From Hydractinia symbiolongicarpus (taxonomy: Eukaryota > Cnidaria > Hydrozoa > Anthoathecata > Hydractiniidae): DNA of 64,000 bases. Location: contig NC_079878.1 of assembly GCF_029227915.1 (NCBI RefSeq), positions 11,160,001-11,224,000 on the forward strand, in the 5' to 3' direction. Under the pieces are notes generated by a model. The model was not told where the DNA came from and made no database searches. It saw only the letters and a list, made by a program, of their open reading frames with translations. The stretch's first letter is position 1. Each line of letters starts with the position of its first letter. The position numbers and the translations under genes are program-made. Positions 23,422 through 33,882 of this stretch are shown piece by piece.

Positions 23422-24470
23422 AGTTTATTTATGTAAAAGTAATAATTAAAATGTAGATAAAAAATAATAGTTTAAAAAAAGCACGCAATGATCCAACATT
23501 TTACGATGTTTATTCTGTTCAAAATGGCTTTGAAATCACTACTTTGTGCTGAAGAGGCACAAAATATGCTTGAAATATGTATGACGGGTTCCCGTGTATA
23601 TTTTATCGAAAGTGTTCCACTTCTCCTTAATGTGAAAATGTTAGGTTTGGTTTCTTGTGAATTTACGGTACTGTAGTTTCTAGATCTCTTACGTCTATTT
23701 AGTATCAGCAAATAGAGTCAAACGCATCGGTATTTTTATTTGGGAAATTTATCATAAGACATTATACCCTTTTCGTGAAGAAAATATCATTCGCATGACA
23801 TTGTACGACATCAGCGTGAGTTTTTATGTTCTTAATACAAATTCCACTTTGTTTACAAGATGGTGTAGTTTTCGACTAATCCTTTTTTAAGCTATAAGCA
23901 CTAAGCAACCATTGTATAACGATAATTCCAAACCACTTATAAGATTATACAAGTTACGAAAAATAACACGGTTAAATAACAAGCACTTTAGATGGGTTTA
24001 AAAATTTCACAAAAATCTGCGGTAATTGTAAAGTGACGAATTTACTTTTAACATCCACCGTTATTTCAGAGAATTTTTTTTCTCTTTTTAATGTTAGGGA
24101 CGGGACGAAAAAAAAGAAATCTGGGAATGAGGTTTGGACATACACAAAAAATTTGTTCTGAAAGTCAATCCAGCATTTGTCCTTGTTATGAATTATTAAA
24201 CCTTTCTATAGCAAATACACACATTTCCGGAAAAGTCTGTTCTGTGTGACGTTAATTTAATAAGCACTATACCTTGTTGTCAAAGTTTCTTGCCTCTTTG
24301 ACATGGAGGCCAAGTGCGAAGAAACTTGTTAATTGCCAAGTAAGCACTAATGGCTTTGGCGTCAGACAAAAAAACATGGGTACGACGATGCACCCTGTGA
24401 TTGGGCGTTATAAAAATAAAAGTGGTCAATTAAAAACCGTATATATTTTGTAAATTTGCAAATGGTATTG
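23422..24470. other. Intergenic, no gene recognised
   Basis: Short frames only, mostly AT-rich, with a GGGACGGGACG fragment near 24,100 that may be half of a short MITE. Confidence 0.35.
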
Positions 24471-24479
24471 AAATTAAAC

Positions 24480-24577
24480 CTCGATCCCAGGACCTGTTTT
24501 TTTATATCTCCCGAGACAAACACGTCCAGAATGCAGCGTCGGGTGAGAGACTCAAGACCTGGGGAGGAGGTTAATTG
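24480..24577. repeat. Short MITE, CCTCGTCCCCAGG family
   Basis: AACCTCGATCCCAGGACCTG at the left and AGACCTGGGGAGGAGGTT at the right form an inverted pair about 95 bases apart. Confidence 0.55.
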
Positions 24578-24867
24578 AAATTAATTTAAAGTGGTAATTC
24601 TTTATAACAAAGAGCTACACCAGACTTCATTAGTATGTGACGACGACGGAGAAGAGGAAAGAAAGCAGAATTAGTTAGACACAATACATTTGATATATAT
24701 GTATTGTTTTTGTTTTTTTACCATTGTTAATTTGTTATTATTATTATTCTAACTTTAATTCCAAGAAATTCGTAATGGGCGTACACAGTGAGCAAATAAT
24801 CACAGAATCAGTGCAGCCGTAAAATTAAGTACAGCAAGCCTTAGCCCCTGGTGTTTTTACGTTTTTG

Positions 24868-24972
24868 ACAAACCCGACCTCGTTCCCAGGGCAATTTTCG
24901 CTTTTTTGATATCCGAGACGGCGCGAGATTCTCAGAAAGAGAAAAATGGATCTGGGGACGAGGTTGTGACAA
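24868..24972. repeat. Short MITE, CCTCGTCCCCAGG family
   Basis: GACCTCGTTCCCAGGGC at the left pairs with ATCTGGGGACGAGGTTGTG at the right across a ~70-base middle with its own imperfect dyad (TATCCGAGACGGCGCGAG). Confidence 0.6.
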
Positions 24973-25782
24973 ACCATCGAATAAGCACTAGCGGCTTTAA
25001 CATTAGGCAACAAAACCTTCAGACGAGGATGGGTGTTCAGAGTCGACTATTTATTCTCAACGGTGCTGTGCTTTTTGACAGTTCTGCTAGGGTCAAGCTA
25101 TAATCTGATGCAAGGTACGAGGGAAGGGAAACGGGCCGGTCGATCACCCCCATTAAGTTCATTACGAAGCGAAAATGCCGTGGGAACGAGTTTGACAGAG
25201 GTTGGTTGTGTGGTGTGTGTGTGGCCGAAGAATAAAATTGTAGTAAATATGTAAATTTTGCTGAATCTTATGCCGCATTTAATTAAAATGTTCTAAAAGC
25301 CATTGCGTTAACTATCGGCTAGTGAATCTCAGCACGCTCGAAAGATCTGTCAAGGTTTTAGCTACACTACCTTTGCCCGTTTGCTTTGCTATAACTTGTT
25401 CTCTTTTTCAGCTATAACCTGTTCTCTTTTTTAATGATTTTATATTGTTTATACCCTTCTCTAAACATGTGACACAAGATGCACATATTGCACAGACTAA
25501 TGCTCAGAATTTATCCCATCTGGCGCAAAGATATTCTTGGATCCGGATTAACATGCTTAAAATTTTCTGATCATTTTCATCAAAAATGACCAACATATTT
25601 AATTTCAGCACCAAAATTTATGGAAATATGCAAATTTTTCAGTTTGTACACTAAGTACAACTGCCTCTTCTTATTAGTAGCCAAGAAATGACCACACAAA
25701 TTAACTGCAGTGAGAATTTTTCAGTGCAGTTAGATATTATGGTCAAACTCTTATAAAATTTAATATTCTTTTGGCATTCTAA

Positions 25783-27291
25783 GGGGCCATCGACAATCGA
25801 TTTTCGTATCTTTTAGCGGCATTTGACCGTTAAAGGGGGCAGGGGGACGCTAACGGCATTAAAAAGATATGAAAACCTCTAAGGTGTTGATGTTCATTCT
25901 TCTTTATTTTAGAATAAGAGAAGTAGTTGAACTATCACGTTTAATGCTGCGCAAGGAAGTATCCGTCGTTCATAACCAATCAAGCCTTTTTCACAAGCCA
26001 TTGGGATTGTCTCAATTTTCAGCAAACGGAGTCAGTTGTTATAAATTGAACCCTGTAACCCACTGACCCTGGTATTTATTCGTCAAATTTTGGATTTAGA
26101 TAATGTGAGAACCAACAAACTCTGGGATTCTGGAGTACAGAAAAAGGCAGTGTTGGACTAAAATGTATCTTTAATAAGTTTGTTACAGTACTGGAAAAGG
26201 TTGTTTAACATCGCGTATCTGTATTCTCGATCTGTGATAGACGTTTTTTTTAATTTCAAATTGTATTGAGAGGGCTTCGCGATGCATCCGTCTTAATGTC
26301 ATTCTCGAAGCTATCGAGGCCATTAAACTTTTTCATAATAGAACTATTTTAAAAATAAGAGTGTATTCAACAATGATCGCGGATGTTTAAATATATAATT
26401 ATACTTCTTTTGTGTTATATTTTTTTAACTTATGCATAACAATCTAGGGTATAAAGCTAGCGTTAATCTTTCTTTTTTAGATCACATTTTAAAAATTTAA
26501 GAACAAAGAACGGCAATAGAAAAGTTTTTTTAAATCACATTTAGTTTAAGAACGAAAAGCAACAACAAAAAAAGCTTCGTTAGAGATCGCATTTTCATAG
26601 TTTAAGAACGAAAAGTAGCGTTAGAAAAAAATTACGTTAAAAAAGTAATGCGAATTACTTTATTAAATACAAAAGTTAAAAATTTTCTTATAATATACGC
26701 CTATTTAAAATAGAAAAAAAGATAAAGCAGAGAGAAACTTTCTCTCTATTCTCATTAAAAAACTTTCTCTTTATTCTCATTATCACCTACCATTGCGATA
26801 CATCGAGACGGATTTTGTCACGGTACTAGATTCTCGATAGATCACAACAATTTAATTTAATTGTTTCTTATTATTATAAACGCGGTACATCGCGTATCGA
26901 GGGAGTCCACGCACGTTGTGCGCTTGATATGTTAAACAACCTTTTTCCAGTACTGTATATTTGCATGAAGTGGCAGGTTGTTAATTACTAGTGATTGTTT
27001 TTATAATAATAATATAATAGCACGACGCTATATATTATTATACTTTGGTTTTCGGTACATTTAGATAAGTGCTGAGCGAGATCATGTTTGATAATCGAGA
27101 CCAAACATCGCATAAAGATAGTGGTGGAAGGAAGACGATACGGCCGTTTTCATATGAAAGTTGGCTTTCATTTTCTTTTATTTCTGGACAATATTTTTCA
27201 AAATTTGGCCGTTAAGAGGGAGGGGGAGGGGGTAGAAAGTTTAACGGTCAAATGCCACTAAAACATACGAAAATCGATTGTTGATGGCCCC
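25783..27291. mobile_element. Non-autonomous TIR element with TAA duplication (Harbinger-like)
   Basis: The left end GGGGCCATCGACAATCGATT and the right end in reverse complement GGGGCCATCAACAATCGATT continue to match through TTTCGTATSTTTTAGYGGC and ATTTGACCGTTAAA (about 55 bases). TAA flanks both ends (25,780-25,782 and 27,292-27,294), as in PIF/Harbinger insertions. The 1.5-kb interior has no transposase and contains a second TIR element at 26,186-26,955. Confidence 0.75.
26186..26955. mobile_element. Nested TIR element with TA duplication, carries satellite-like units
   Basis: The left end CAGTACTGGAAAAGGTTGTT and the right end in reverse complement CAGTACTGGAAAAAGGTTGT match, followed by TAACAT. 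TA flanks both sides (26,184-26,185 and 26,956-26,957). Inside, 26,480-26,640 holds about three diverged units with ATCACATTTTAAAA, AAGAACGAAAAG and GGCAATAGAAAAG. This is the reverse complement pattern of the 53-bp satellite at 28.3-30.7 kb. No coding capacity is seen. Confidence 0.7.
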
Positions 27292-27569
27292 TAAGTTTCC
27301 TATGTTATATAATTTTTGCTGATAAATCCAAATATGGCACTCATTTTTCTTAAAAGTTTCTTGTTTTCTTTTTCAAAATTTGATAATGTTTAATTGCTTT
27401 GGGTTCCAGAATAATAACACAAGTTGATAGAAACAATGTATTTCTGTTGGAATGAGTTGATACAACACATTCAGTATGCGTAGACTATTTATGGAAATTT
27501 TTGGGGAATGGGTAGGAATGAAGGTGCCTTCTTCGTGCTTCGTCATATGCACAAATATATAATGCATAA

Positions 27570-27856
27570 CCTGAGCGTCAGGATATGCGTTATAGGGGTT
27601 TTCATGCCCTGAGCGTCAGGTGCATGAGACAGATGAGATGCACTGAGCGTCAGATGCATCGACATGTCCTGAGCGTCAGGCACATACTAATTATGGTGTT
27701 CTCTTCCATGCCCTGAGCGTCAGGTGTATGAGAGATGCCCTGAGCGTCAGGGGCTTCATCATGCCCTGAGTGTCAGGCGCATGTTTCTTATTCACATGAT
27801 GACTACACTAGAGATGCCCTGAGCGTCAGGTGCATCGACATGTCCTGAGCGTCAGG
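27570..27856. repeat. Array of nine hairpins around CCTGAGCGTCAGG
   Basis: Cores lie at 27,570, 27,608, 27,642, 27,668, 27,712, 27,739, 27,765, 27,818 and 27,844. Each is an inverted pair CCTGA/TCAGG around GCG (GTG in the seventh, ACTGA..TCAGA in the third). Flanks extend the stem: CATGC..GCATG in some, GATGC..GCATC in others, CATGT..ACATG or ACATA in others, so paired positions change together. Spacing is irregular (26-53 bases). One longer block (GCATCGACATGTCCTGAGCG onward to CTAATTA) occurs twice. It ends about 100 bases before the TIR element that starts at 27,960. Confidence 0.85.
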
Positions 27857-28329
27857 CACATGCTAATTACTTGTGTTCTTATTCTATAATGACTTTTATC
27901 AACACATTACTTGCCTAAACGGCTGACGAAGGAGGCTCCCTACAGACTTGTTGTTTCTACAGTACAGTCCAGATGTAAGCGTACGCGTACGCTCAACTTG
28001 CAAAAATAATTGCTTTCATTAAAAAAAACAATAGGATAGCGAGTTCCTTTCAAATTGCGCGAAAATAATTGCTTCGTGTTAAGAACAAAAGCATAGCAAG
28101 AAACATTGTTTAAAAACAATACTCTGCGCGAAAATAAATTAAACGCGAAGGCCATTGAATTTTTATTTTTTTTAACAACGAAACTAATTATAGTAACGCG
28201 ATTTTAAACTCGATTTATTTAAAAAACACAAGCTCTTTTAAAAAACAACAAATCCAATGAACTAAATATTTAAAAAAAAACTAATGCTATTTTTAAAACT
28301 TTTAGTAATATTTCTTTATCGTCGAAACA

Positions 28330-30690
28330 TATTTTAACATGCGAAGCTTTCCTATCGCCGTTCTTCGTTCTTTAACTTTTAAAATGTGATAAAACGAAGC
28401 TTTTCTATCGCCGTTCTTCGTTCTTACACTTTTAAAATGCGATCTAAAAAAACATTTCTGTCGACGCTTTTCGTTTTTAAACTTTTAAAATGCGATCTAA
28501 AAAAACATTTCTGTCGACGCTTTTCGTTTTTAAACTTTTAAAATGCGATCTAAAAAAACATTTCTGTCGACGCTTTTCGTTTTTAAACTTTTAAAATGCG
28601 ATCTAAAAAAACATTTCTGTCGACGCTTTTCGTTTTTAAACTTTTAAAATGCGATCTAAAAAAACATTTCTGTCGACGCTTTTCGTTTTTAAACTTTTAA
28701 AATGCAATCTAAAAAACATTTCTATCGCCGTTTTTCGTTTTTTAACTTTCAAAATGCGATCTAAAAAATTTTTTCTATAGCGGTTTTTCGTTTTTAAACT
28801 TTCAAAATGCGATCTAAAAAAACATTTCTATCGCCGTTTTTCGACTTTAAAGTTTTAAAATGCGATCTAAAAAAACATTTCTATCGCCGCTTTTCGTTTT
28901 TAAACTTTTAAAATGCGATCTAAAAAAACATTTCTATCGCCGTTTTTCGACTTTAAAGTTTTAAAATGCGATCTAAAAAAACATTTCTATCGCCGTTTTT
29001 CGTTTTTAAACTTTTAAAATGCGTTCTAAAAAAACATTTCTATCGCCGTTTTTCGACTTTAAAGTTTTAAAATGCGATCTAAAAAAACATTTCTATCGCC
29101 GCTTTTCGTTTTTAAACTTTTAAAATGCGATCTAAAAAAACATTTCTATCGCCGTTTTTCGACTTTAAAGTTTTAAAATGCGATCTAAAAAAACATTTCT
29201 ATCGCCGTTTTTCGTTTTTAAACTTTTAAAATGCGTTCTAAAAAAACATTTCTATCGCCGTTTTTCGACTTTAAAGTTTTAAAATGCGATCTAAAAAAAC
29301 ATTTCTATCGCCGCTTTTCGTTTTTAAACTTTTAAAATGCGATCTAAAAAAACATTTCTATCGCCGTTTTTCGACTTTAAAGTTTTAAAATGCGATCTAA
29401 AAAAACATTTCTATCGCCGTTTTTCGTTTTTAAACTTTTAAAATGCGTTCTAAAAAAACATTTCTATCGCCGTTTTTCGTTTTTAAACTTTTAAAATGCG
29501 ATCTAAAATAGCTTTTCTATAGTGTTTTTTCGTTTTTAAACTTTCAAAATGCTATCTAAAAAAACATTTCTATCGCCGTTTTTCGTTTTTAAACTTTCAA
29601 AATGCTATCTAAAAAAACATTTCTATCGCCGTTTTTCGTTTTTAAACTTTTAAAATGCGTTCTAAAAAAACATTTCTATCGCCGTTTTTCGTTTTTAAAC
29701 TTTTAAAATGCGATCTAAAAAAACATTTCTGTCGACGCTTTTCGTTTTTAAACTTTTAAAATGCGATCTAAAAAAACATTTCTGTCGACGCTTTTCGTTT
29801 TTAAACTTTTAAAATGCAATCTAAAAAACATTTCTATCGCCGTTTTTCGTTTTTTAACTTTCAAAATGCGATCTAAAAAATTTTTTCTATAGCGGTTTTT
29901 CGTTTTTAAACTTTCAAAATGCGATCTAAAAAAACATTTCTATCGCCGTTTTTCGACTTTAAAGTTTTAAAATGCGATCTAAAAAAACATTTCTATCGCC
30001 GTTTTTCGACTTTAAAGTTTTAAAATGCGATCTAAAAAAACATTTCTATCGCCGTTTTTCGTTTTTAAACTTTTAAAATGCGTTCTAAAAAAACATATCA
30101 ATCGCCGTTTTTCGACTTTAAAGTTTTAAAATGCGATCTAAAAAAACATTTCTATCGCCGCTTTTCGTTTTTAAACTTTTAAAATGCGATCTAAAAAAAC
30201 ATTTCTATCGCCGTTTTTCGACTTTAAAGTTTTAAAATGCGATCTAAAAAAACATTTCTATCGCCGTTTTTCGTTTTTAAACTTTTAAAATGCGTTCTAA
30301 AAAAACATTTCTATCGCCGTTTTTCGTTTTTAAACTTTTAAAATGCGATCTAAAATAGCTTTTCTATAGTGTTTTTTCGTTTTTAAACTTTCAAAATGCT
30401 ATCTAAAAAAACATTTCTATCGCCGTTTTTCGTTTTTAAACTTTTAAAATGCGATCTAAAAAACATTTCTATCGCCGTTTTTCGTTCTTAAACTTCTAAA
30501 TCACGATCTAAAATAGCTTTTCTATAGCGGTTTTTCGTTTTTAAACTTTCAAAATGCGATCTAAAAAAACATTTCTATCGCCGTTTTTCGTTTTTAAACT
30601 TCCAAAATGCGATCTAAAAAAACATTTCTATCGCCGTTTTTTGTTCTTAAACTTCTAAAACACGATCTAAAATAGCTTTTCTATCAAAAT
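28330..30690. repeat. 53-bp satellite array
   Basis: About 44 head-to-tail units (length divided by period) of roughly AACATTTCTATCGCCGTTTT, TCGTTTTTAAACTTTTAAAA and TGCGATCTAAAA. Subtypes differ at fixed places: TCGTTTTTAAAC versus TCGACTTTAAAG, CTATCGCCG versus CTGTCGACG, and CTATAGCGG variants. A run of subtypes recurs about 1.11 kb apart (for example the AATGCAATCT variant at 28,701 and 29,813), which indicates a higher-order repeat of about 21 units. Confidence 0.9.
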
Positions 30691-31007
30691 TATAGTTTCA
30701 ATCTTTGTTAAAATATAACAAGAAGCCCTGGGGGCTCTAAGAATTTCCGCGCGCTACCAAAATATTTGATGAAAACCTGCTAATTCGTTGTGTTATTGTG
30801 CTAAACATTTGAAGGGGTTTGGTGCATGAACCTCTGAAGATAAAGCCCATCAGTGACATTATATCTTAGAACAAACGCAAACAAAACGAAACGTGTCATA
30901 ATAAACTCACATTTTAAAAGAAATTGCTAACAAAAAATACAGCCTATTGTTCATGGTTGAAAGTCTTGCGATTGTAACGTTTATGGTCTTAAACGGCATT
31001 AGTTGAC

Positions 31008-31485
31008 AAAAAATCAAAATTTTGATGTGACCATCATTTTCAGCATACTTTTTTTATTAACTGTGTCAATTTTTGTCGAAAATAAAGCAGTTTTAATTTT
31101 TGGATAAATTTTGGCCTGAAATGACATTTAGGTGATAAAAACCAAACTTTTGTACCATCATCATTTTCAGCATACTTTATTTGTTAACTGTGCCAGATTT
31201 AGCCGAAAATGAAGTGGTTTTAATTTTTTGACCAATTTTGGCCTAAAATAGCATTTAGGTGAAAAAAATCAAAATTTTGATGTCACCATTATGTTCAGCA
31301 TACTTTTTTTGTTAACTTTGCCAATTTTTGTTGAAACTGAAGTAGTTTTAATTTTTGGACCAATTTTGGCCTAAAATGACATTTAAGGTGGCAAAAATCA
31401 AAATTATTATGTCACCATTATGTTCAGCATACTTTTTTTGTTAACTGTGTCAAATTTTGTCGAAAACAAATACAAATTTTGGCCT
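31008..31485. repeat. ~121-bp tandem repeat, four copies
   Basis: Each unit contains ATCAAAATTTTGATGTSACC, TTCAGCATACTTTTTTTGTT and AATTTTGGCCTRAAATGACA. The four copies have diverged by substitutions and small indels. It lies inside the 4.05-kb TIR element. Confidence 0.8.
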
Positions 31486-32944
31486 GAAGCGTCAACAGTA
31501 GTTAAGGAGCTTGGGTACGAAGTTTACATCCGTGACGGACCAACGTGAAATCCCAGGGTCGATTTTTTCTCAAAAAATGCTCCGAAAGAAAAAACGACGG
31601 TTTTAAAGAATTTCCTACGCCTTCGGGCGCGGAAATTCAATAATTTCTATCGCTTAAAAGCTTTATTTAACCCGCGCAACCAACAATGCCTTCTCGCTAG
31701 TTTATTTAGTTTCCACGCAAAACTTTTGTTTAATAAAAATATTAAACAATGACTCTTCGTGTCACATTGATAGAGTTGATAACATTTGCAATAATGCTAT
31801 TGGAAATAGTTATGTTAACACTATTTAACAATAGCTACGCGCAGTTATAATTAGCTATTTTTTCTTAAATAATCTTTTGTTTATTACGCGCAAGTTAATG
31901 ACTTACAAGACTCGCAAGATAATTAATAAGAACAAAAGACAAACAACTACCGCCTCCGAGAAAAAGGTGTGAAACTTGAGCGTACGCGTACGCTTACATC
32001 TGGACTGTACTGTACCTCTGGACTAAAACCCTGACATAACATGAGCCAAAAGAAATGTCAGGGAAACCTTGAGGCAGAAGCAATTTGTCTGGTTATGTTG
32101 TGCTGCGTGCTCACATAACAGTTGTGATGTGGTTGTCTTTAGTTGCATTGGAGACGTTCATGATATTTCGATTTCGACTCGAGTCCATTGCACCACGATA
32201 ATTGAATTGGTATCTCATCCAGGCCATTTCGTGAGGGGCGTGCGATCGCACGCGCACGCCCCCACACGTGCAGATTTGTTTAGGCGTGCGATTCATCACA
32301 CGCGCAAAACGTTGCTGTAATTAAAAAAATCTTAAAAATAAACGATCATTCTTTTACTGAACTCTAAAAATAAACAATCATTCTTTTACTGAACTCACAA
32401 TAGATCGCACAATTTAATTGCTACCATTTACCAGCTACCAGGCTATATTAAGGATTTGCGAGTTTTATTTTAATGATTTTATAAAAAAATGCGCCAGTAT
32501 TTTAATCCTTGTAAGGTCGCCTTTTGAAGAATTTAAAAGAAATTCATCATTATTTAAGTTAAAAAAGATAATATCATTAATAAGAGAAAAAAACTTCTTT
32601 AATAACGAAATATTCTTTTAGATAATAATTTTTATGATTCATCGAAGGCTTATTAAATATTATTATTAGCGGCCGTTCAACTTTCCGTCGCTCTCCTGCA
32701 CAAAGTATGAGAGTGATAACCACTAAACTGTGGCTCCACTTTAAAATAAATCTACTGTGCCACTAAATAAAACTACTGCGCTATAAATTTTACGAGGGTG
32801 CAGACTCACCGGAAACACTGCAAAAACCACAGGCTGTCGGACGACTTCCAGTGTTTTGGAAGAAACTTAAAATTTTGCCTGGAGAAACTCGAATCAACAG
32901 TTTTTTTCAACATGTATTTCCATTTTAATAATTTTTTCTTTTAA

Positions 32945-33575
32945 GCTTTGGGGAGACAATGCAATTTTTTTCATCCTCATGCAACGCGATTTTGTTGCAT
33001 TGCAAGGTCAAAAAGTCGCTCTCGTCTCACAATTTATATGCAACAAAGTTATCACTTTCTTCACTCACAAAAGCTTTGGGGAGATGATCTTTTCTGTTTA
33101 TTGTTGTGATCTGGATTGTCGTTTATCCACAGTACTAGATTTTCTTGATAAAAGTTTACAAGTTCTCGTTTTTCTTGCTTGTTCATTTTTAACTTTTCTT
33201 CCACACAACAACAACAATTCTTGCACTATGAACTTTCCGTTATGATTATTCAGCATTATCCAGAAAATGATTGGAGAAAAAACCGTATTCTGATTGGTAG
33301 ATTATCATCATGCAGCAAAAAAATGTTGCAAACCATGGGAAACGAAGCAACAACCTGAAACTTTGCTGTATGTTGTCTCCAACATTCAAAAAAATGTTGC
33401 AAGAAATCAAATCGATTTGATTTCGTGCAACAATTTTTTTGACGAATTTAGTCGCATTGCACGAAAAAAATCCCATAATTTTACCCGGCTTCACGATGTA
33501 ATTTTTTCATCCGCATGCAATGCAACAAAATCGCATTGCATGCGGATGAAAAAATCGCATCGTCTCCCCAAAGCC
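32945..33575. mobile_element. TIR element with TTAA flanks and palindromic subterminal blocks
   Basis: The left GCTTTGGGGAGACAATGCAA and right, reversed, GGCTTTGGGGAGACGATGCG match through TTTTTTCATCC and then repeated GCATGCAATGCGATTTTGTTGC blocks. TTAA lies at 32,941-32,944 and 33,576-33,579. The centre has a perfect 20-base palindrome, AAATCAAATCGATTTGATTT (33,406-33,425). Open frames here on both strands are by-products of this symmetry. Confidence 0.7.
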
Positions 33576-33882
33576 TTAATGTCGAGCAGTGGTAGTGAAA
33601 GACTGTTTTTTATGTCATTTATTCGATAAATAGCTGTAATAAAAGCCCACAAATAATAAACTGTAAGTACAACGACAAAATAGCACATTCCTTCTTCTTG
33701 ACAAAATTTTAAATGAGAACAATGAGCTCGCCCCACGTTGCATTTCGGGCACAATTCGGCGCTTTTGGACCGGTCCAGGTTTTTCCGGGCTGTTACAGAC
33801 GAAAACCCTGAAGAAAATCCCCTGCGACCACCCTCACATGTACGCCGTTTTAGGCGAGTCAGCACCCTCGTTACATTTTAAT

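Larger units (their letters stand above)
27960..32012. mobile_element. 4.05-kb non-autonomous TIR element carrying a satellite array
   Basis: A 37-bp perfect TIR, beginning CAGTACAGTCCAGATGTAAG and ending in CGTACGCTCAA, occupies 27,960-27,996 and, inverted, 31,976-32,012. TA flanks both ends (27,958-27,959 and 32,013-32,014). The interior holds satellite units (28,330-30,690) and a ~121-bp tandem repeat (31,008-31,485). No transposase is present. The TA duplication and CAGTAC terminus match the smaller element at 26,186-26,955, which holds reversed relatives of the same satellite unit. The transposase supplier is probably Tc1/mariner/pogo-like (inference). Confidence 0.85.

Noticed and set aside
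27570-27856. CRISPR array
   Set aside because: Repeats are 13-20 bases, spacing is irregular, spacers are not unique and the context is eukaryotic.
33246-33865. Overlapping frames on both strands
   Set aside because: They follow from the inverted symmetry of the TIR element at 32,945-33,575; no domain or splice chain.
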